DNA of 11,043 nucleotides from Bacteroidia bacterium (GCA_030431945.1 JAUIIF010000085.1:1-11043), one strand, 5' to 3'. Positions 1-6,051 are shown, numbered from the stretch's first letter. Translations and numbers: made by a program. Notes: generated by a model from the sequence alone, not told the origin.

Positions 1-342
1 AAACCGGGTCTGCACGTTGTTGCCTATCTCCTGAATCAGCGGGTAAGTCAGGAAAGCCTTCAGGGCTAACAGCTGTTCCTCGGGGCTCAGGTCTCCCCTA
101 CGCAGCGGGATGATGTGCCGGAAATATACTTCGGAGAACTCAGGGAACCGTTCATCCAGTCGCTCCAAGCCGGACGCCAGATCGGCGGTATCCACCTGCA
201 GCAGCTCTCGCTCAAACCGCACCAAGGTAACCGGAGCACTTATCCCCGAAATATCGGGTGGCGGGAAGGCATTATCTTCTCCGCAAGACCAAAGTAGCAG
301 CGTAATTAGGCTAAGTAGGGTTAATTTTACGTTCAGTTTCAT
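1..342 (-). CDS. gldB: GldB-like gliding-motility lipoprotein (partial, 3' end outside window)
   Basis: The first 114 codons are present, read from the ATG at 342 to the window edge. The N-terminus has a Lys-containing start, a hydrophobic stretch and a lipobox LLWSC with the lipidated Cys at residue 20, so the product should be a membrane-anchored lipoprotein. After a Pro-rich linker it reads APVTLVRFERELLQVDT and then ERLDERFPEFSEVYF, which resembles the start of the GldB family (a V-x-V-x-RFD/E-like strand followed by a helix and a FPxF motif). GldB is known to be required for gliding in Flavobacterium and is widespread in Bacteroidota. The gene is divergent from the PorT-family barrel gene with 69 bp between starts. 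The family call rests on the N-terminal third only; another lipoprotein of related fold is possible. Confidence 0.6.
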   Translation of the reverse strand, partial: MKLNVKLTLLSLITLLLWSCGEDNAFPPPDISGISAPVTLVRFERELLQVDTADLASGLERLDERFPEFSEVYFRHIIPLRRGDLSPEEQLLALKAFLTYPLIQEIGNNVQTRF

Positions 343-360
343 AATGTTGCCAACACCAGC

Positions 361-372
361 CGAGCCGGCTCG
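361..372. repeat. Perfect 12-bp palindrome in divergent spacer
   Basis: The sequence CGAGCCGGCTCG is its own reverse complement and sits in the 69-bp spacer between the divergent gldB-like and PorT-family genes. A second, smaller inverted repeat (TGTTG, one base, CAACA) lies at 345-355, just upstream of the gldB-like ATG. Either could be an operator serving both promoters, but no clear TAnnTTTG promoter word was found on either strand here. A palindrome this short in GC-rich DNA can occur by chance. Confidence 0.35.
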
Positions 373-411
373 TTTGAATAATTGTTAAAGACCACTAAAC
401 CAACGGCCCAA

Positions 412-1188
412 ATGCGTAAAAATTTCAATACTCCCCGCCTTACCTTATTATCCCTTCTCTTCCTCGGCCTTCCGGCCCTGCTGGCGGCACAATTACCCGG
501 AGACCTGAAGTTCGGAATCCAGCTGAGCCCTACCTTCAGCAGCATGAGCACGAACGACAACCTGATCAACCGGGATGGCTCCAACCTGGGCCTCAAGCTG
601 GGCCTCATCGGCGAGTACTACTTCCGGGAAAATTACAGCTTTCATACGGGCCTCGGTTTTCACTTCAACGCCGGCGGCACCCTCTTTTATGAAGATCAGT
701 TTACGAAAGTAGACATCTGGCGGGAGTCACTCGATAGCGCCCTGCCCGCCAGTGCCCTCCCCGACTCCATTGCCGGAGGCTTGTCCTACAAGTACGATTT
801 ACAATTTCTGGAAATACCGTTTGGCCTGACCCTGCGGACGCGGGAGTTCGGCTATCTCCGCTACTACGTTCGGCCCTCGCTTCACCTGGGCATCCTTACC
901 CAGTCCCGGGGCAGCATCGAAAACGCCGGCTTTATCAGCAACGAGGAGAATTTTGACATCGGCAAGGAGGTCAACAGCCTCAACCTTGGCTGGAGCCTCG
1001 GTGCCGGCATTGAATATAGTATTTCCACCAGCACGGCCATCGTGGCCGGCCTCGCCTACCAATCCGGCTTTGCCGACCTGACTACCGACAAGGGTACCAC
1101 CCTGGTCCGGGCAGGACGTAACCCCCGGGAAGACGACAGCCGCGGGAAACTGGGCTCTTTAGTGCTCATGCTGGGCATCATGTTTTAG
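412..1188 (+). CDS. PorT-family outer-membrane beta-barrel protein
   Basis: A 258-residue protein with a signal peptide (basic MRKNFNTPR, hydrophobic core about 10-24, cleavage likely after LLAAQ at 27). The mature part has alternating aromatic/hydrophobic strands typical of a small beta-barrel: LKFGIQLSPTF near 32, LGLKLGLIGEYYF near 59, FLEIPFGLTLRT at 132-143, and a final strand ending in the C-terminal Phe (LGIMF). The 'Y.LQFLEIPFGL' segment is the recognisable core of the OMP_b-brl_2/PorT family. PorT itself is a T9SS component, but the family contains many generic barrels, and nothing here proves a T9SS role. An in-frame TTG at 382 would add ten residues before the signal peptide; the ATG at 412 gives a normal signal peptide and was chosen. 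It is divergent from the gldB-like gene and convergent with the FadL-type barrel. Confidence 0.8.
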   Translation: MRKNFNTPRLTLLSLLFLGLPALLAAQLPGDLKFGIQLSPTFSSMSTNDNLINRDGSNLGLKLGLIGEYYFRENYSFHTGLGFHFNAGGTLFYEDQFTKVDIWRESLDSALPASALPDSIAGGLSYKYDLQFLEIPFGLTLRTREFGYLRYYVRPSLHLGILTQSRGSIENAGFISNEENFDIGKEVNSLNLGWSLGAGIEYSISTSTAIVAGLAYQSGFADLTTDKGTTLVRAGRNPREDDSRGKLGSLVLMLGIMF

Positions 1189-1211
1189 CGCAGCCTGGGC
1201 TCCAGGCGCTA
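1186..1211. terminator. Candidate bidirectional hairpin at convergent gene ends
   Basis: The two convergent genes end 20 bp apart. TAGCGC at 1186-1191 pairs with GCGCTA at 1206-1211, and CTGG at 1195-1198 pairs with CCAG at 1202-1205, leaving a 3-nt bulge (1192-1194) and a 3-nt loop. Both stop codons (TAG 1186-1188 on plus; TAG read from 1211-1209 on minus) form the base of the stem. There is no good T-tract on either side, so intrinsic termination is uncertain; the hairpin may instead protect both mRNA 3' ends. Confidence 0.4.
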
Positions 1212-2705
1212 GAACCCTCTGAAGCCTACCGTCAGTAAGCCGGTCAGCCGGGTCCGGTCCGTGCTTACGACCTGACCGTCAAAGGCAAAAGTGCGGTAGG
1301 GGGCATAGTAGGCAGCATAGCTTTCTGCCCGTACGGCAAAGTCGGCAAAAAATTTACCCTTGCTGTACCCTACTCCCGCCGCGAGGTTGAGCTGTTCGCT
1401 GTCTTCGTCGTTGCGCAGGTCAATCAGGGGCAGCTGGCGATAGCCAACGCCGGCACGCACCTGAAAAGGCTTCAGGTTGAGCTCGCCGCCGATACGGAGC
1501 CCGAGGCTGCCCTGCAGGCTGGCGTCTACGTCCGCATTCGCCGCGTCATCTACCGTCGCGAAGTCGTCCGAGCTAAAGGAAGTACCCGCAAAGTTGGTGT
1601 AATCCGCATCGACGGAAACGAAGCCGCTGGTTCCGATCAGGTAGCCGGCACCGACCAGGAACCGCCAGGGCGTCTGCAGGTTAAAGGCTGCTTCGCTGCG
1701 GGGGCTTAGTTCCGTGCCCCCCAGGGCCTGGCCGTTGTCGGTAAAGTTGTAGGAAAAAGAAGTTTCGTACACTTCGTCTACCGTCCAGAAAGTCGGGGAA
1801 TGTACGGCTGCGCTCAGGCGCAGCTGATCCGTCAGCCGGCTGATGAGGCCAAATTTGAAGTTGACGCCGGAGCCGGTCATTTCCAACAGTTCGTCGTAGC
1901 CGGCATCATCGAAGAAAAGGATTTCGTCCCGGTCATCGACTTCATCGTACGTCTTCGTTTCCGTGAAGTTGATGGTCGGGATGCCGATCGTCAGTCCCCA
2001 GAGCACCTTTTCCTTGTAGTTGCCGCCAAAACCGAGGGCCAGTTCGTTCAGTCCTCCGGTGCGTTCTACCCGACCCTCGCGGCGAATTTCGCCGCCCAGG
2101 CTTTCTTCCAGGTCGAAGTCGGAAAAGTAGCCCAGGTCGTCCAGCTGCACCGCATCCGGAATATTCAGGGCGAGGCCCGAGCGGAAGGGATCGACAATAT
2201 CGTCGTTCAGGTCTTCCACGATGGCATCGATGATGCCCCCCTGGCTTCTGCCGTTATAGGCGATCGTTTCGTTGAAATCGGCCAGCCGGGTAAAACTGAG
2301 GCCGAAGTTGAAGGTCGACCAGTTAACGGAGCGGGTATCCCCGGCCCAGACCAGGCTGGCGTTAGGAATCATAAAGGTCCCCTTATTTTCCTGCAGGCCT
2401 TCATTGTTTCCATTGACCAGGCGCGCATCCAGGTTGTTGAAGGCGAAGCCGGGGGTAATTTCAACTGCACTGTACCGGTTCCAGCCAATCCCTGCAGGGT
2501 TGGTGTGCAGCGTCGTGCCCACCACCCCGATGGCGGTCATACTGCCTCCTGTTCCGGCAAAGCGGGCCGAGCCGATGGGGTCCGTCAGGCTGAAACGCAG
2601 GGCATCTTCCACCCGTACGGGCAGGGTGCGGGGAGTGATTTGGGCGCGGACGCTGGTGCAGGCAAAAGTTAACAGCAGCAAGGTGGGGAGCAATAATCGA
2701 ATCAT
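1209..2705 (-). CDS. FadL/OmpP1/TodX-type outer-membrane transport protein
   Basis: A 498-residue protein with a signal peptide (MIRLLLPTLLLLTFACTSVRAQ, cleavage likely after residue 21 or 22). The N-terminal segment SLTDPIGSARFAGTGGSMTAIG then TTLHTNPAGIGW (NPAG at 69-72) matches the N-terminal hatch region of FadL-type channels, where a conserved NPA motif plugs the barrel. The rest is rich in amphipathic strands (LNELALGFGGNY, FKFGLISRLTDQLRLSAAVHSPTFW, FQVRAGVGYRQLP) and ends in the C-terminal FRGF, a typical terminal barrel strand. Family members carry hydrophobic compounds such as fatty acids across the outer membrane; Bacteroidota members are sometimes labelled hemin receptor, and the substrate cannot be read from sequence. 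It is somewhat longer than E. coli FadL, mainly from acidic extracellular loops (for example TYDEVDDRDEILFFDDAGYDE). A promoter candidate lies just upstream. Confidence 0.8.
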   Translation of the reverse strand: MIRLLLPTLLLLTFACTSVRAQITPRTLPVRVEDALRFSLTDPIGSARFAGTGGSMTAIGVVGTTLHTNPAGIGWNRYSAVEITPGFAFNNLDARLVNGNNEGLQENKGTFMIPNASLVWAGDTRSVNWSTFNFGLSFTRLADFNETIAYNGRSQGGIIDAIVEDLNDDIVDPFRSGLALNIPDAVQLDDLGYFSDFDLEESLGGEIRREGRVERTGGLNELALGFGGNYKEKVLWGLTIGIPTINFTETKTYDEVDDRDEILFFDDAGYDELLEMTGSGVNFKFGLISRLTDQLRLSAAVHSPTFWTVDEVYETSFSYNFTDNGQALGGTELSPRSEAAFNLQTPWRFLVGAGYLIGTSGFVSVDADYTNFAGTSFSSDDFATVDDAANADVDASLQGSLGLRIGGELNLKPFQVRAGVGYRQLPLIDLRNDEDSEQLNLAAGVGYSKGKFFADFAVRAESYAAYYAPYRTFAFDGQVVSTDRTRLTGLLTVGFRGF

Positions 2706-2728
2706 AGTCTAATAACTGAGGTTACTGA

Positions 2729-2761
2729 CAAAGTAAAGCCTCAGCGGCTTTACAGGTTCAA
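2729..2761 (-). promoter_or_regulatory. Candidate Bacteroidota promoter of the FadL-type gene
   Basis: Read on the minus strand: TTG (2761-2759), 22 nt, then TTACTTTG (2736-2729). The second word matches the Bacteroidota -7 consensus TAnnTTTG at five of its six fixed positions, and the spacing is within the usual range. The word ends 23 nt before the ATG at 2705, giving a short leader. The -7 word overlaps the inverted repeat at 2733-2753, which would let a binding protein or RNA structure affect initiation. Confidence 0.35.
2733..2753. repeat. Perfect 8-bp inverted repeat, terminator or operator
   Basis: GTAAAGCC at 2733-2740 and GGCTTTAC at 2746-2753 are exact reverse complements separated by 5 bases. 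On the minus strand the hairpin lies 65-85 nt after the zinc-ribbon stop codon (2818) and is followed by TTTGTC, so it could end that transcript. It also overlaps the candidate promoter of the FadL-type gene and could be an operator. A smaller repeat, TGCCG-A-CGGCA, sits at 2767-2777 in the same 112-bp spacer. Confidence 0.45.
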
Positions 2762-2817
2762 CTATTTGCCGACGGCAGGCCAAACGATAAGAGGATTTTA
2801 ACGTGCTATCGCTCGTT

Positions 2818-3402
2818 TTACGTTTCATCAGGTCGTCTTTTCTCGAAGTAGCGGGCCTTGTCCTCCCGCCCCAGCAGCCGGTAATTGTCAACGACGCGCT
2901 GCCGGAATTCTTCGGAACGGAGCGCTCCGTCCTCCAGCATTTCGCCCAACTCCCGGGCCGGGCGGAAGGTTTCCCGGCGGGCGCGGCGGCAATCCAGACA
3001 ACGCACCGCCCGGGCCAGACGGCTCTTCCCCAGCTGCTGGTAGTAAAACAACTGCTCTTCTTTACTGAAGACGAAGGCACTACCGCAATCTAAGCAACTG
3101 CGGTACGACTTATCCCAAAAAGCCAGGTATTCCGGCTCGTGGGCCATGATGTTTTCCTGGCGCTGCCGACGGGGTTCACCGGCAATGGCCCGGCCGGAGT
3201 TCAGGCAATCATCACAAGCCCAGCGATCAAAGCCGGCCAGCAGGACCAGGGCCGGATCAGCAGCTTCCTGGTGTTGCCCGGCGCACACCAGCAGGCCGTT
3301 GATTTCCGGAAGTCCCTTGCGGGCACGACTCAGGTTTCTTTCTCCCTTTTCCTGACCGCAGCAGGGGCAGGTTATCCGGTTGGGCTTTTTTTTCTTCTGC
3401 AT
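2818..3402 (-). CDS. Zinc-ribbon (zf-trcl-like) protein
   Basis: A 194-residue soluble protein with a basic N-terminus (MQKKKKPNR). Two sets of paired cysteines are visible: C12-P-C-C15 with C63-D-D-C66 (plus C40), and C103-L-D-C106 with C135-L-D-C138. The second set sits in YLAFWDKSYRSCLDCGSAF followed by KEEQLFYYQQLG and RCLDCRRARR, which is the pattern of the probable zinc-binding domain called zf-trcl (CxxC, F-x-F, EQxFY, then CxxC-R). A charged helical tail (150-194) follows. No catalytic motif is seen; a nucleic-acid or protein-binding role is an inference. The start codon is followed by an A8 run on the coding strand (3393-3386), which encodes the Lys-rich N-terminus. The gene stands alone, with 138 bp upstream to the MFS stop and 112 bp downstream. 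Confidence 0.8.
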   Translation of the reverse strand: MQKKKKPNRITCPCCGQEKGERNLSRARKGLPEINGLLVCAGQHQEAADPALVLLAGFDRWACDDCLNSGRAIAGEPRRQRQENIMAHEPEYLAFWDKSYRSCLDCGSAFVFSKEEQLFYYQQLGKSRLARAVRCLDCRRARRETFRPARELGEMLEDGALRSEEFRQRVVDNYRLLGREDKARYFEKRRPDET

Positions 3403-3540
3403 ACTGCTTAATGGCGCACCAAATCAAAAAGTTACCAGCACAGGGCGCTCGGCTTTGCTCCTTACCACCAATACTGCACCTGCGGCCGCGCCCACCTGAA
3501 TGGCGGGTTTGCCTGCGCTTTCATCAGGATAAACCACCAC
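3403..3540. other. Spacer between MFS stop and zinc-ribbon start
   Basis: A 138-bp spacer. It contains the 18-bp GC-rich repeat at 3475-3492, and on the minus strand an open stretch of 38 codons (3540-3424) directly in frame after the MFS stop codon. Near the zinc-ribbon start, minus-strand TAACTTTT (3435-3428) resembles the -7 promoter word TAnnTTTG, but no properly spaced TTG was found. No obvious terminator hairpin with a T-tract is seen for the upstream operon. Confidence 0.5.
3475..3492 (+). repeat. 18-bp GC-rich intergenic repeat, copy 1
   Basis: TGCACCTGCGGCCGCGCC occurs here on plus and, in inverted orientation, at 8870-8887. Both copies are in spacers, and both are followed 36-38 nt from the repeat start by GCCTGC (plus 3511; minus 8849). 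It contains a NotI-type palindrome GCGGCCGC. An 18-bp exact match in 11 kb is unlikely by chance, so a short dispersed element is inferred. Confidence 0.55.
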
Positions 3541-4824
3541 TTACGCTACCGCCCGCAACCTGCTCGCGGCCCAGACTGCAACGATGCTCATGACGATGGT
3601 GAAATACCCCAGTATTTCGTAATGCTCCAGCTTTCCGTTGGCGTCTTCGGTAATGATGAAGCCGGCAATGAGGGTGCTGGCGAAGAGGGCCATTTCGTTG
3701 ACAGACTGGCGAATGCTCATGAAACCGCCCCGGTTCTCGGGGCGAACGACGGAGGTAATCATGGTTGTCGCCGGAACGTTCCGGCCACTGGCGACGACGA
3801 AGAAAGAAGAAGTGGCCAACAGGGCCAGGCCGATGGATTCCGTCTGCAGGTTGGTCAGGGCATAGATACTGAACAAAGCAAATACCGATGCCGTGGTAAA
3901 GACCTGCATACGACCATACCGATCGGCCAGCCTGCCGAACAGGGGCAGCAACACCACCGTAAGCCCGCCGCCGATGAGGTAGATCAGGCTTACTTGCTTA
4001 TCCCCGAAGCCAACGTTAATCTGCATGTAAGGGGCAATGAAGGGAATGATGGTGAAGTGGCCCAGCATCAGGGTCATGGTAAAGAGCAAAGCGGCGCGTT
4101 GGTTACTGTCCGAGAAAATGCGGACAAAGGGGTCCACCACCCGCGCCAGGCCGTGCTTACGGGTCAGTACCTCACCGGTAGGCGGCAGTGCCACGTTTGC
4201 CCGGGCAGGCTCGTGTGCTGCAGTTCCCTTCCCTGCATCCTGCGTTCGCGCCTCTTCTTCCAGATGCCCCCGCAGGGAAGGCACGAAAAACCAGGCCAGC
4301 AAGACAAAAATGCCCGACAAGGCCGCCGTGGCGATAAAGGGAGAATTCCAGCCGTATTCTGCCGCGATCCAGATGCCGGCCGGCACGCCGACGACGCTGG
4401 CTGCGCTGAAGGCCGTCATGACCCAGCCCATGGCGGAGGCCCGGCGTTCCAGCGGAATAACATCGCCGACAATGGCCAGGACCAGTGCGCCCAGGGTGCC
4501 GCCAAAAATGCCGGTCAGCGACCGGAAGACCAGCAACAACAGGTAGCTGGGAGCGAATGCACACGCGAGGGTGCCGAGGGTAAACCCGCAAAAGAGGAAA
4601 AGTAAAGCGGTGCGCCGGTCAAACCGGTCGATAAAAGCCGTACTGATCAGATTGCCCGTCAGGGCTGCACCTGCGTAAGCCGAGACTACCCAGGAAAACT
4701 GCCCGGGGGAGATCGCAAACGTCTCCATAATCGTCTTGCCCAGCGGCATGATGATCATGAAGTCGATGATGTGGCAGAATTGTACCGTAGCCAGGATGAA
4801 TAACAGGCGCTTTTCGTTGATCAT
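3541..4824 (-). CDS. MFS transporter (DHA1-like efflux permease)
   Basis: A 427-residue integral membrane protein with about twelve hydrophobic helices in two halves. TM1 carries an Asp in HIIDFMIIMPL (D21), common in drug:H+ antiporter-type MFS proteins. The loop after TM2 reads FIDRFDRRTALL (64-75), a variant of motif A with the usual Gly replaced, and the equivalent loop in the second half is an intact GRLADRYGRM (297-306). TM5 contains GVPAGIWIA (146-154), a motif-C-like Gly/Pro segment typical of antiporters. A charged loop at about 185-240 separates the halves. The likely role is proton-driven export of a small molecule at the inner membrane; the substrate is unknown. It is the last gene of the mce operon: its ATG overlaps the TGA of the methyltransferase gene by 4 bp (ATGA), which suggests coupled translation. 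Confidence 0.88.
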   Translation of the reverse strand: MINEKRLLFILATVQFCHIIDFMIIMPLGKTIMETFAISPGQFSWVVSAYAGAALTGNLISTAFIDRFDRRTALLFLFCGFTLGTLACAFAPSYLLLLVFRSLTGIFGGTLGALVLAIVGDVIPLERRASAMGWVMTAFSAASVVGVPAGIWIAAEYGWNSPFIATAALSGIFVLLAWFFVPSLRGHLEEEARTQDAGKGTAAHEPARANVALPPTGEVLTRKHGLARVVDPFVRIFSDSNQRAALLFTMTLMLGHFTIIPFIAPYMQINVGFGDKQVSLIYLIGGGLTVVLLPLFGRLADRYGRMQVFTTASVFALFSIYALTNLQTESIGLALLATSSFFVVASGRNVPATTMITSVVRPENRGGFMSIRQSVNEMALFASTLIAGFIITEDANGKLEHYEILGYFTIVMSIVAVWAASRLRAVA

Positions 4825-5420
4825 AGGCGGGTGAAAATGCCGAACAACTCATTGCCGGCGCGGGGCTTAATGGAATTGTGGGCGGGGGCAAAGGTTTTCG
4901 TCGTAAAGTAAGGAGCAAAGTACCCGAGGTATTCTTCCCGGCTGCCACCAAAGGGTCTTTTTTCCAGGTCATCGGTGAGCGGGAAGCGGAACCAGAGGCC
5001 GACCAGTTTGCCTCCCGGCACCAGCAACTCGTGCATATGGCGGGCGTAGGCTGCGCGCGTCTCGGGGTCGGGAGGGAAGGAACAGAAAAAGGTTTGTTCC
5101 AGGATGAGGTCATACTCTCCCTGGTGCGTAAAAAAGTCTCCTTGTAACAGCTGATTTTCCGGGAAGTCGGGAACCCGCTGCCGGAAAGCCTCCAGTGGTT
5201 CCGGAGCAACATCGAGGACGTATACCTGCCGGAACCCTTGCCGCCAGGCGTATTCCGCTTCGTAGGCATTCCCGGCCCCGGGGATGAGGATGCGCAGGGT
5301 TTTATCCGGCAGCTGATCCAGGTACTCCGTCAGGGGCGGGGAAGGGTAACCAATGTCCCAACCCGTTTGCCCGTTGCGGTAGCGATCTTGCCAGAAGGTG
5401 GCTAAAGTTTCCTTATTCAT
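4821..5420 (-). CDS. TPMT-family SAM-dependent methyltransferase
   Basis: A 199-residue cytoplasmic protein. It begins FWQDRYRNGQTGWDIGYPSPPL (9-30), where the WDIG-x-P segment is typical of the thiopurine S-methyltransferase (TPMT) family. The SAM-binding motif I is ILIPGAGNAYEAEYAW (44-59), followed by the acidic end of strand 2 at LDVAPE (69-73), GDFF (94-97) and the family-like DLILEQTFFCSFPP (104-117). Family members methylate sulfur, selenium, tellurium or halide substrates; which applies here cannot be decided. The ATG at 5420 was chosen because the preceding in-frame extension (to 5585) lies inside mce and is a shadow of it. The start overlaps the mce stop by 8 bp, and the stop overlaps the MFS start by 4 bp. 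A methyltransferase next to an exporter may act on the same small molecule, which is inference. Confidence 0.85.
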   Translation of the reverse strand: MNKETLATFWQDRYRNGQTGWDIGYPSPPLTEYLDQLPDKTLRILIPGAGNAYEAEYAWRQGFRQVYVLDVAPEPLEAFRQRVPDFPENQLLQGDFFTHQGEYDLILEQTFFCSFPPDPETRAAYARHMHELLVPGGKLVGLWFRFPLTDDLEKRPFGGSREEYLGYFAPYFTTKTFAPAHNSIKPRAGNELFGIFTRL

Positions 5421-5826
5421 CGCCGCGGATGGTTTGGCAAATTTCCACCAGGACACCGTTGGTGCTCCGCGGGTGCAAAAAACAAACCAGCTTATTATCC
5501 GCTCCCCGCGAGGGTTTTTCCTGCAGCAGTTCAAAGCCATCCGCTGCCAGACGCTCCATTTCCGCAACGATGTCGTCGACGTCAAAGGCCAGGTGATGCA
5601 GGCCCGGGCCGCGTTTTTCCAGAAACTTCTGCACCGGCCCCTGCGCGCCTTCCGGCGCGATGAACTCCAGTTTAGCCTCCTCCTCTCCGGCCCTGAAGAA
5701 GCTGGTGGTCACGTGTTGCTCCGCCACCGTTTCCCTTTTATAAGCACTGCGGCCAAGCAGGCGGGTGAACAGTTCGTCAGCAGTTTCCAGGTCGGCAACG
5801 GCGATACCAATGTGGTCGAGGCGCAT
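5413..5826 (-). CDS. mce: Methylmalonyl-CoA epimerase
   Basis: A 137-residue VOC-superfamily metalloenzyme, the usual length for this family. It interconverts (S)- and (R)-methylmalonyl-CoA in the cytoplasm, linking propionyl-CoA carboxylation to methylmalonyl-CoA mutase and succinate. Two beta-alpha-beta-beta-beta modules are visible: MRLDHIGIAVADL with metal ligand H5 and AKLEFIAP with E54; then GLHHLAFDVDDI with H77/H78 and LHPRSTNGVLVEIC with E128. The HPRSTNGVLVE segment is close to diagnostic for the epimerase. It is the first gene of a three-gene minus-strand unit (mce, TPMT-like methyltransferase, MFS carrier) joined by overlaps, so all three are probably on one mRNA. The mutase and carboxylase genes are not in the window. 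The leader has no Shine-Dalgarno-like sequence; a 14-bp shared element lies 49-62 nt upstream of the start. Confidence 0.93.
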   Translation of the reverse strand: MRLDHIGIAVADLETADELFTRLLGRSAYKRETVAEQHVTTSFFRAGEEEAKLEFIAPEGAQGPVQKFLEKRGPGLHHLAFDVDDIVAEMERLAADGFELLQEKPSRGADNKLVCFLHPRSTNGVLVEICQTIRGDE

Positions 5827-5874
5827 TCTTTGGTCTTTTGAAGGGGGAACAGATGGGGGGTGGGAAAGTTATAC

Positions 5875-5888
5875 CTAAGTCAAAGTGG
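5875..5888 (-). repeat. 14-bp shared upstream element, copy 1 (mce leader)
   Basis: On the minus strand it reads CCACTTTGACTTAG and continues GTATAACTTTCCC. The same 14 bases occur at 9717-9730, upstream of the alpha/beta hydrolase in the same orientation. The core ACTTTG resembles the end of a Bacteroidota -7 word, and TAACTTTC just downstream matches TAnnTTTG except for the last base, so this may be a promoter region. No well-spaced TTG was found. A 14-bp match in 11 kb is only marginally unlikely by chance. Confidence 0.35.
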
Positions 5889-5938
5889 TTTGGGTATAGT
5901 ATCCTTGCCCTCTGACCACGGGCCGCCGTTACCCCTTT

Positions 5939-5960
5939 TGCCGGACCTAACGGACCGGCA
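5939..5960. repeat. 6-bp inverted repeat in mce-GH5 spacer
   Basis: TGCCGG at 5939-5944 and CCGGCA at 5955-5960 are reverse complements with a 10-base loop. It lies about 110 bp upstream of mce and downstream of the GH5 gene. It could be a weak hairpin in the 3' part of the GH5 transcript or a binding site; no further support is seen. Confidence 0.3.
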
Positions 5961-6002
5961 CCTCCAGAATAGCAAAACACCACGCGTTTCCTAACCTCGG
6001 GC

Positions 6003-6051
6003 GCAGACCAGGGCCTTACGCCTAAGGAAAAGGCGTTTGGCCATAGTCTGC
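6003..6051 (-). terminator. Long register-perfect hairpin just after the GH5 gene
   Basis: A 49-nt inverted repeat starts 14 nt after the GH5 stop codon. In one fixed register GCAGAC (6003-6008) pairs with GTCTGC (6046-6051), 6010 with 6044, GGCC (6012-6015) with GGCC (6039-6042), and ACGCCT (6018-6023) with AGGCGT (6031-6036): 17 of 21 positions pair, around a 7-nt loop. The internal mismatches are symmetric. No T-tract follows on either strand, so it is not a textbook intrinsic terminator; an mRNA 3'-end stabiliser or a dispersed palindromic element are alternatives. The hairpin is certain, its role is inferred. Confidence 0.5.

Noticed and set aside
1800..2672. 290-codon open frame on plus
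   Set aside because: It lies wholly antisense to the FadL-type gene, whose signal peptide, NPAG motif and barrel strands are clear; the plus translation has no recognisable domain.
1..2705. A T9SS gene cluster formed by gldB-like, PorT-family and FadL-type genes
   Set aside because: The PorT-family and FadL-type calls are to broad barrel families; no gldK/L/M/N, sov or porV-specific features are visible, so a cluster cannot be claimed.
2709..3080. 123-codon minus-strand frame overlapping the zinc-ribbon gene
   Set aside because: The competing frame (2818-3402) has paired cysteines and a recognisable zinc-ribbon pattern; this one has none and is a frame shadow.
3384..3394. Programmed frameshift at the A8 run near the zinc-ribbon start
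   Set aside because: The run encodes the Lys-rich N-terminus in frame and the rest of the gene is intact; a shift there would not join to any other plausible frame.
3622..4605. 327-codon open frame on plus
   Set aside because: It is antisense to the MFS gene; the translation is hydrophilic and low in structure, a typical shadow of GC-rich coding sequence.
5777..5983. 68-codon minus-strand frame upstream of mce
   Set aside because: It overlaps the mce start in another frame, has no homology I recognise, and occupies the probable promoter region.
6003..6051. Integron attC-like site
   Set aside because: The fold is attC-like in size, but the required end motifs RYYYAAC and GTTRRRY are not present at the ends, and no integrase or cassette array is near.
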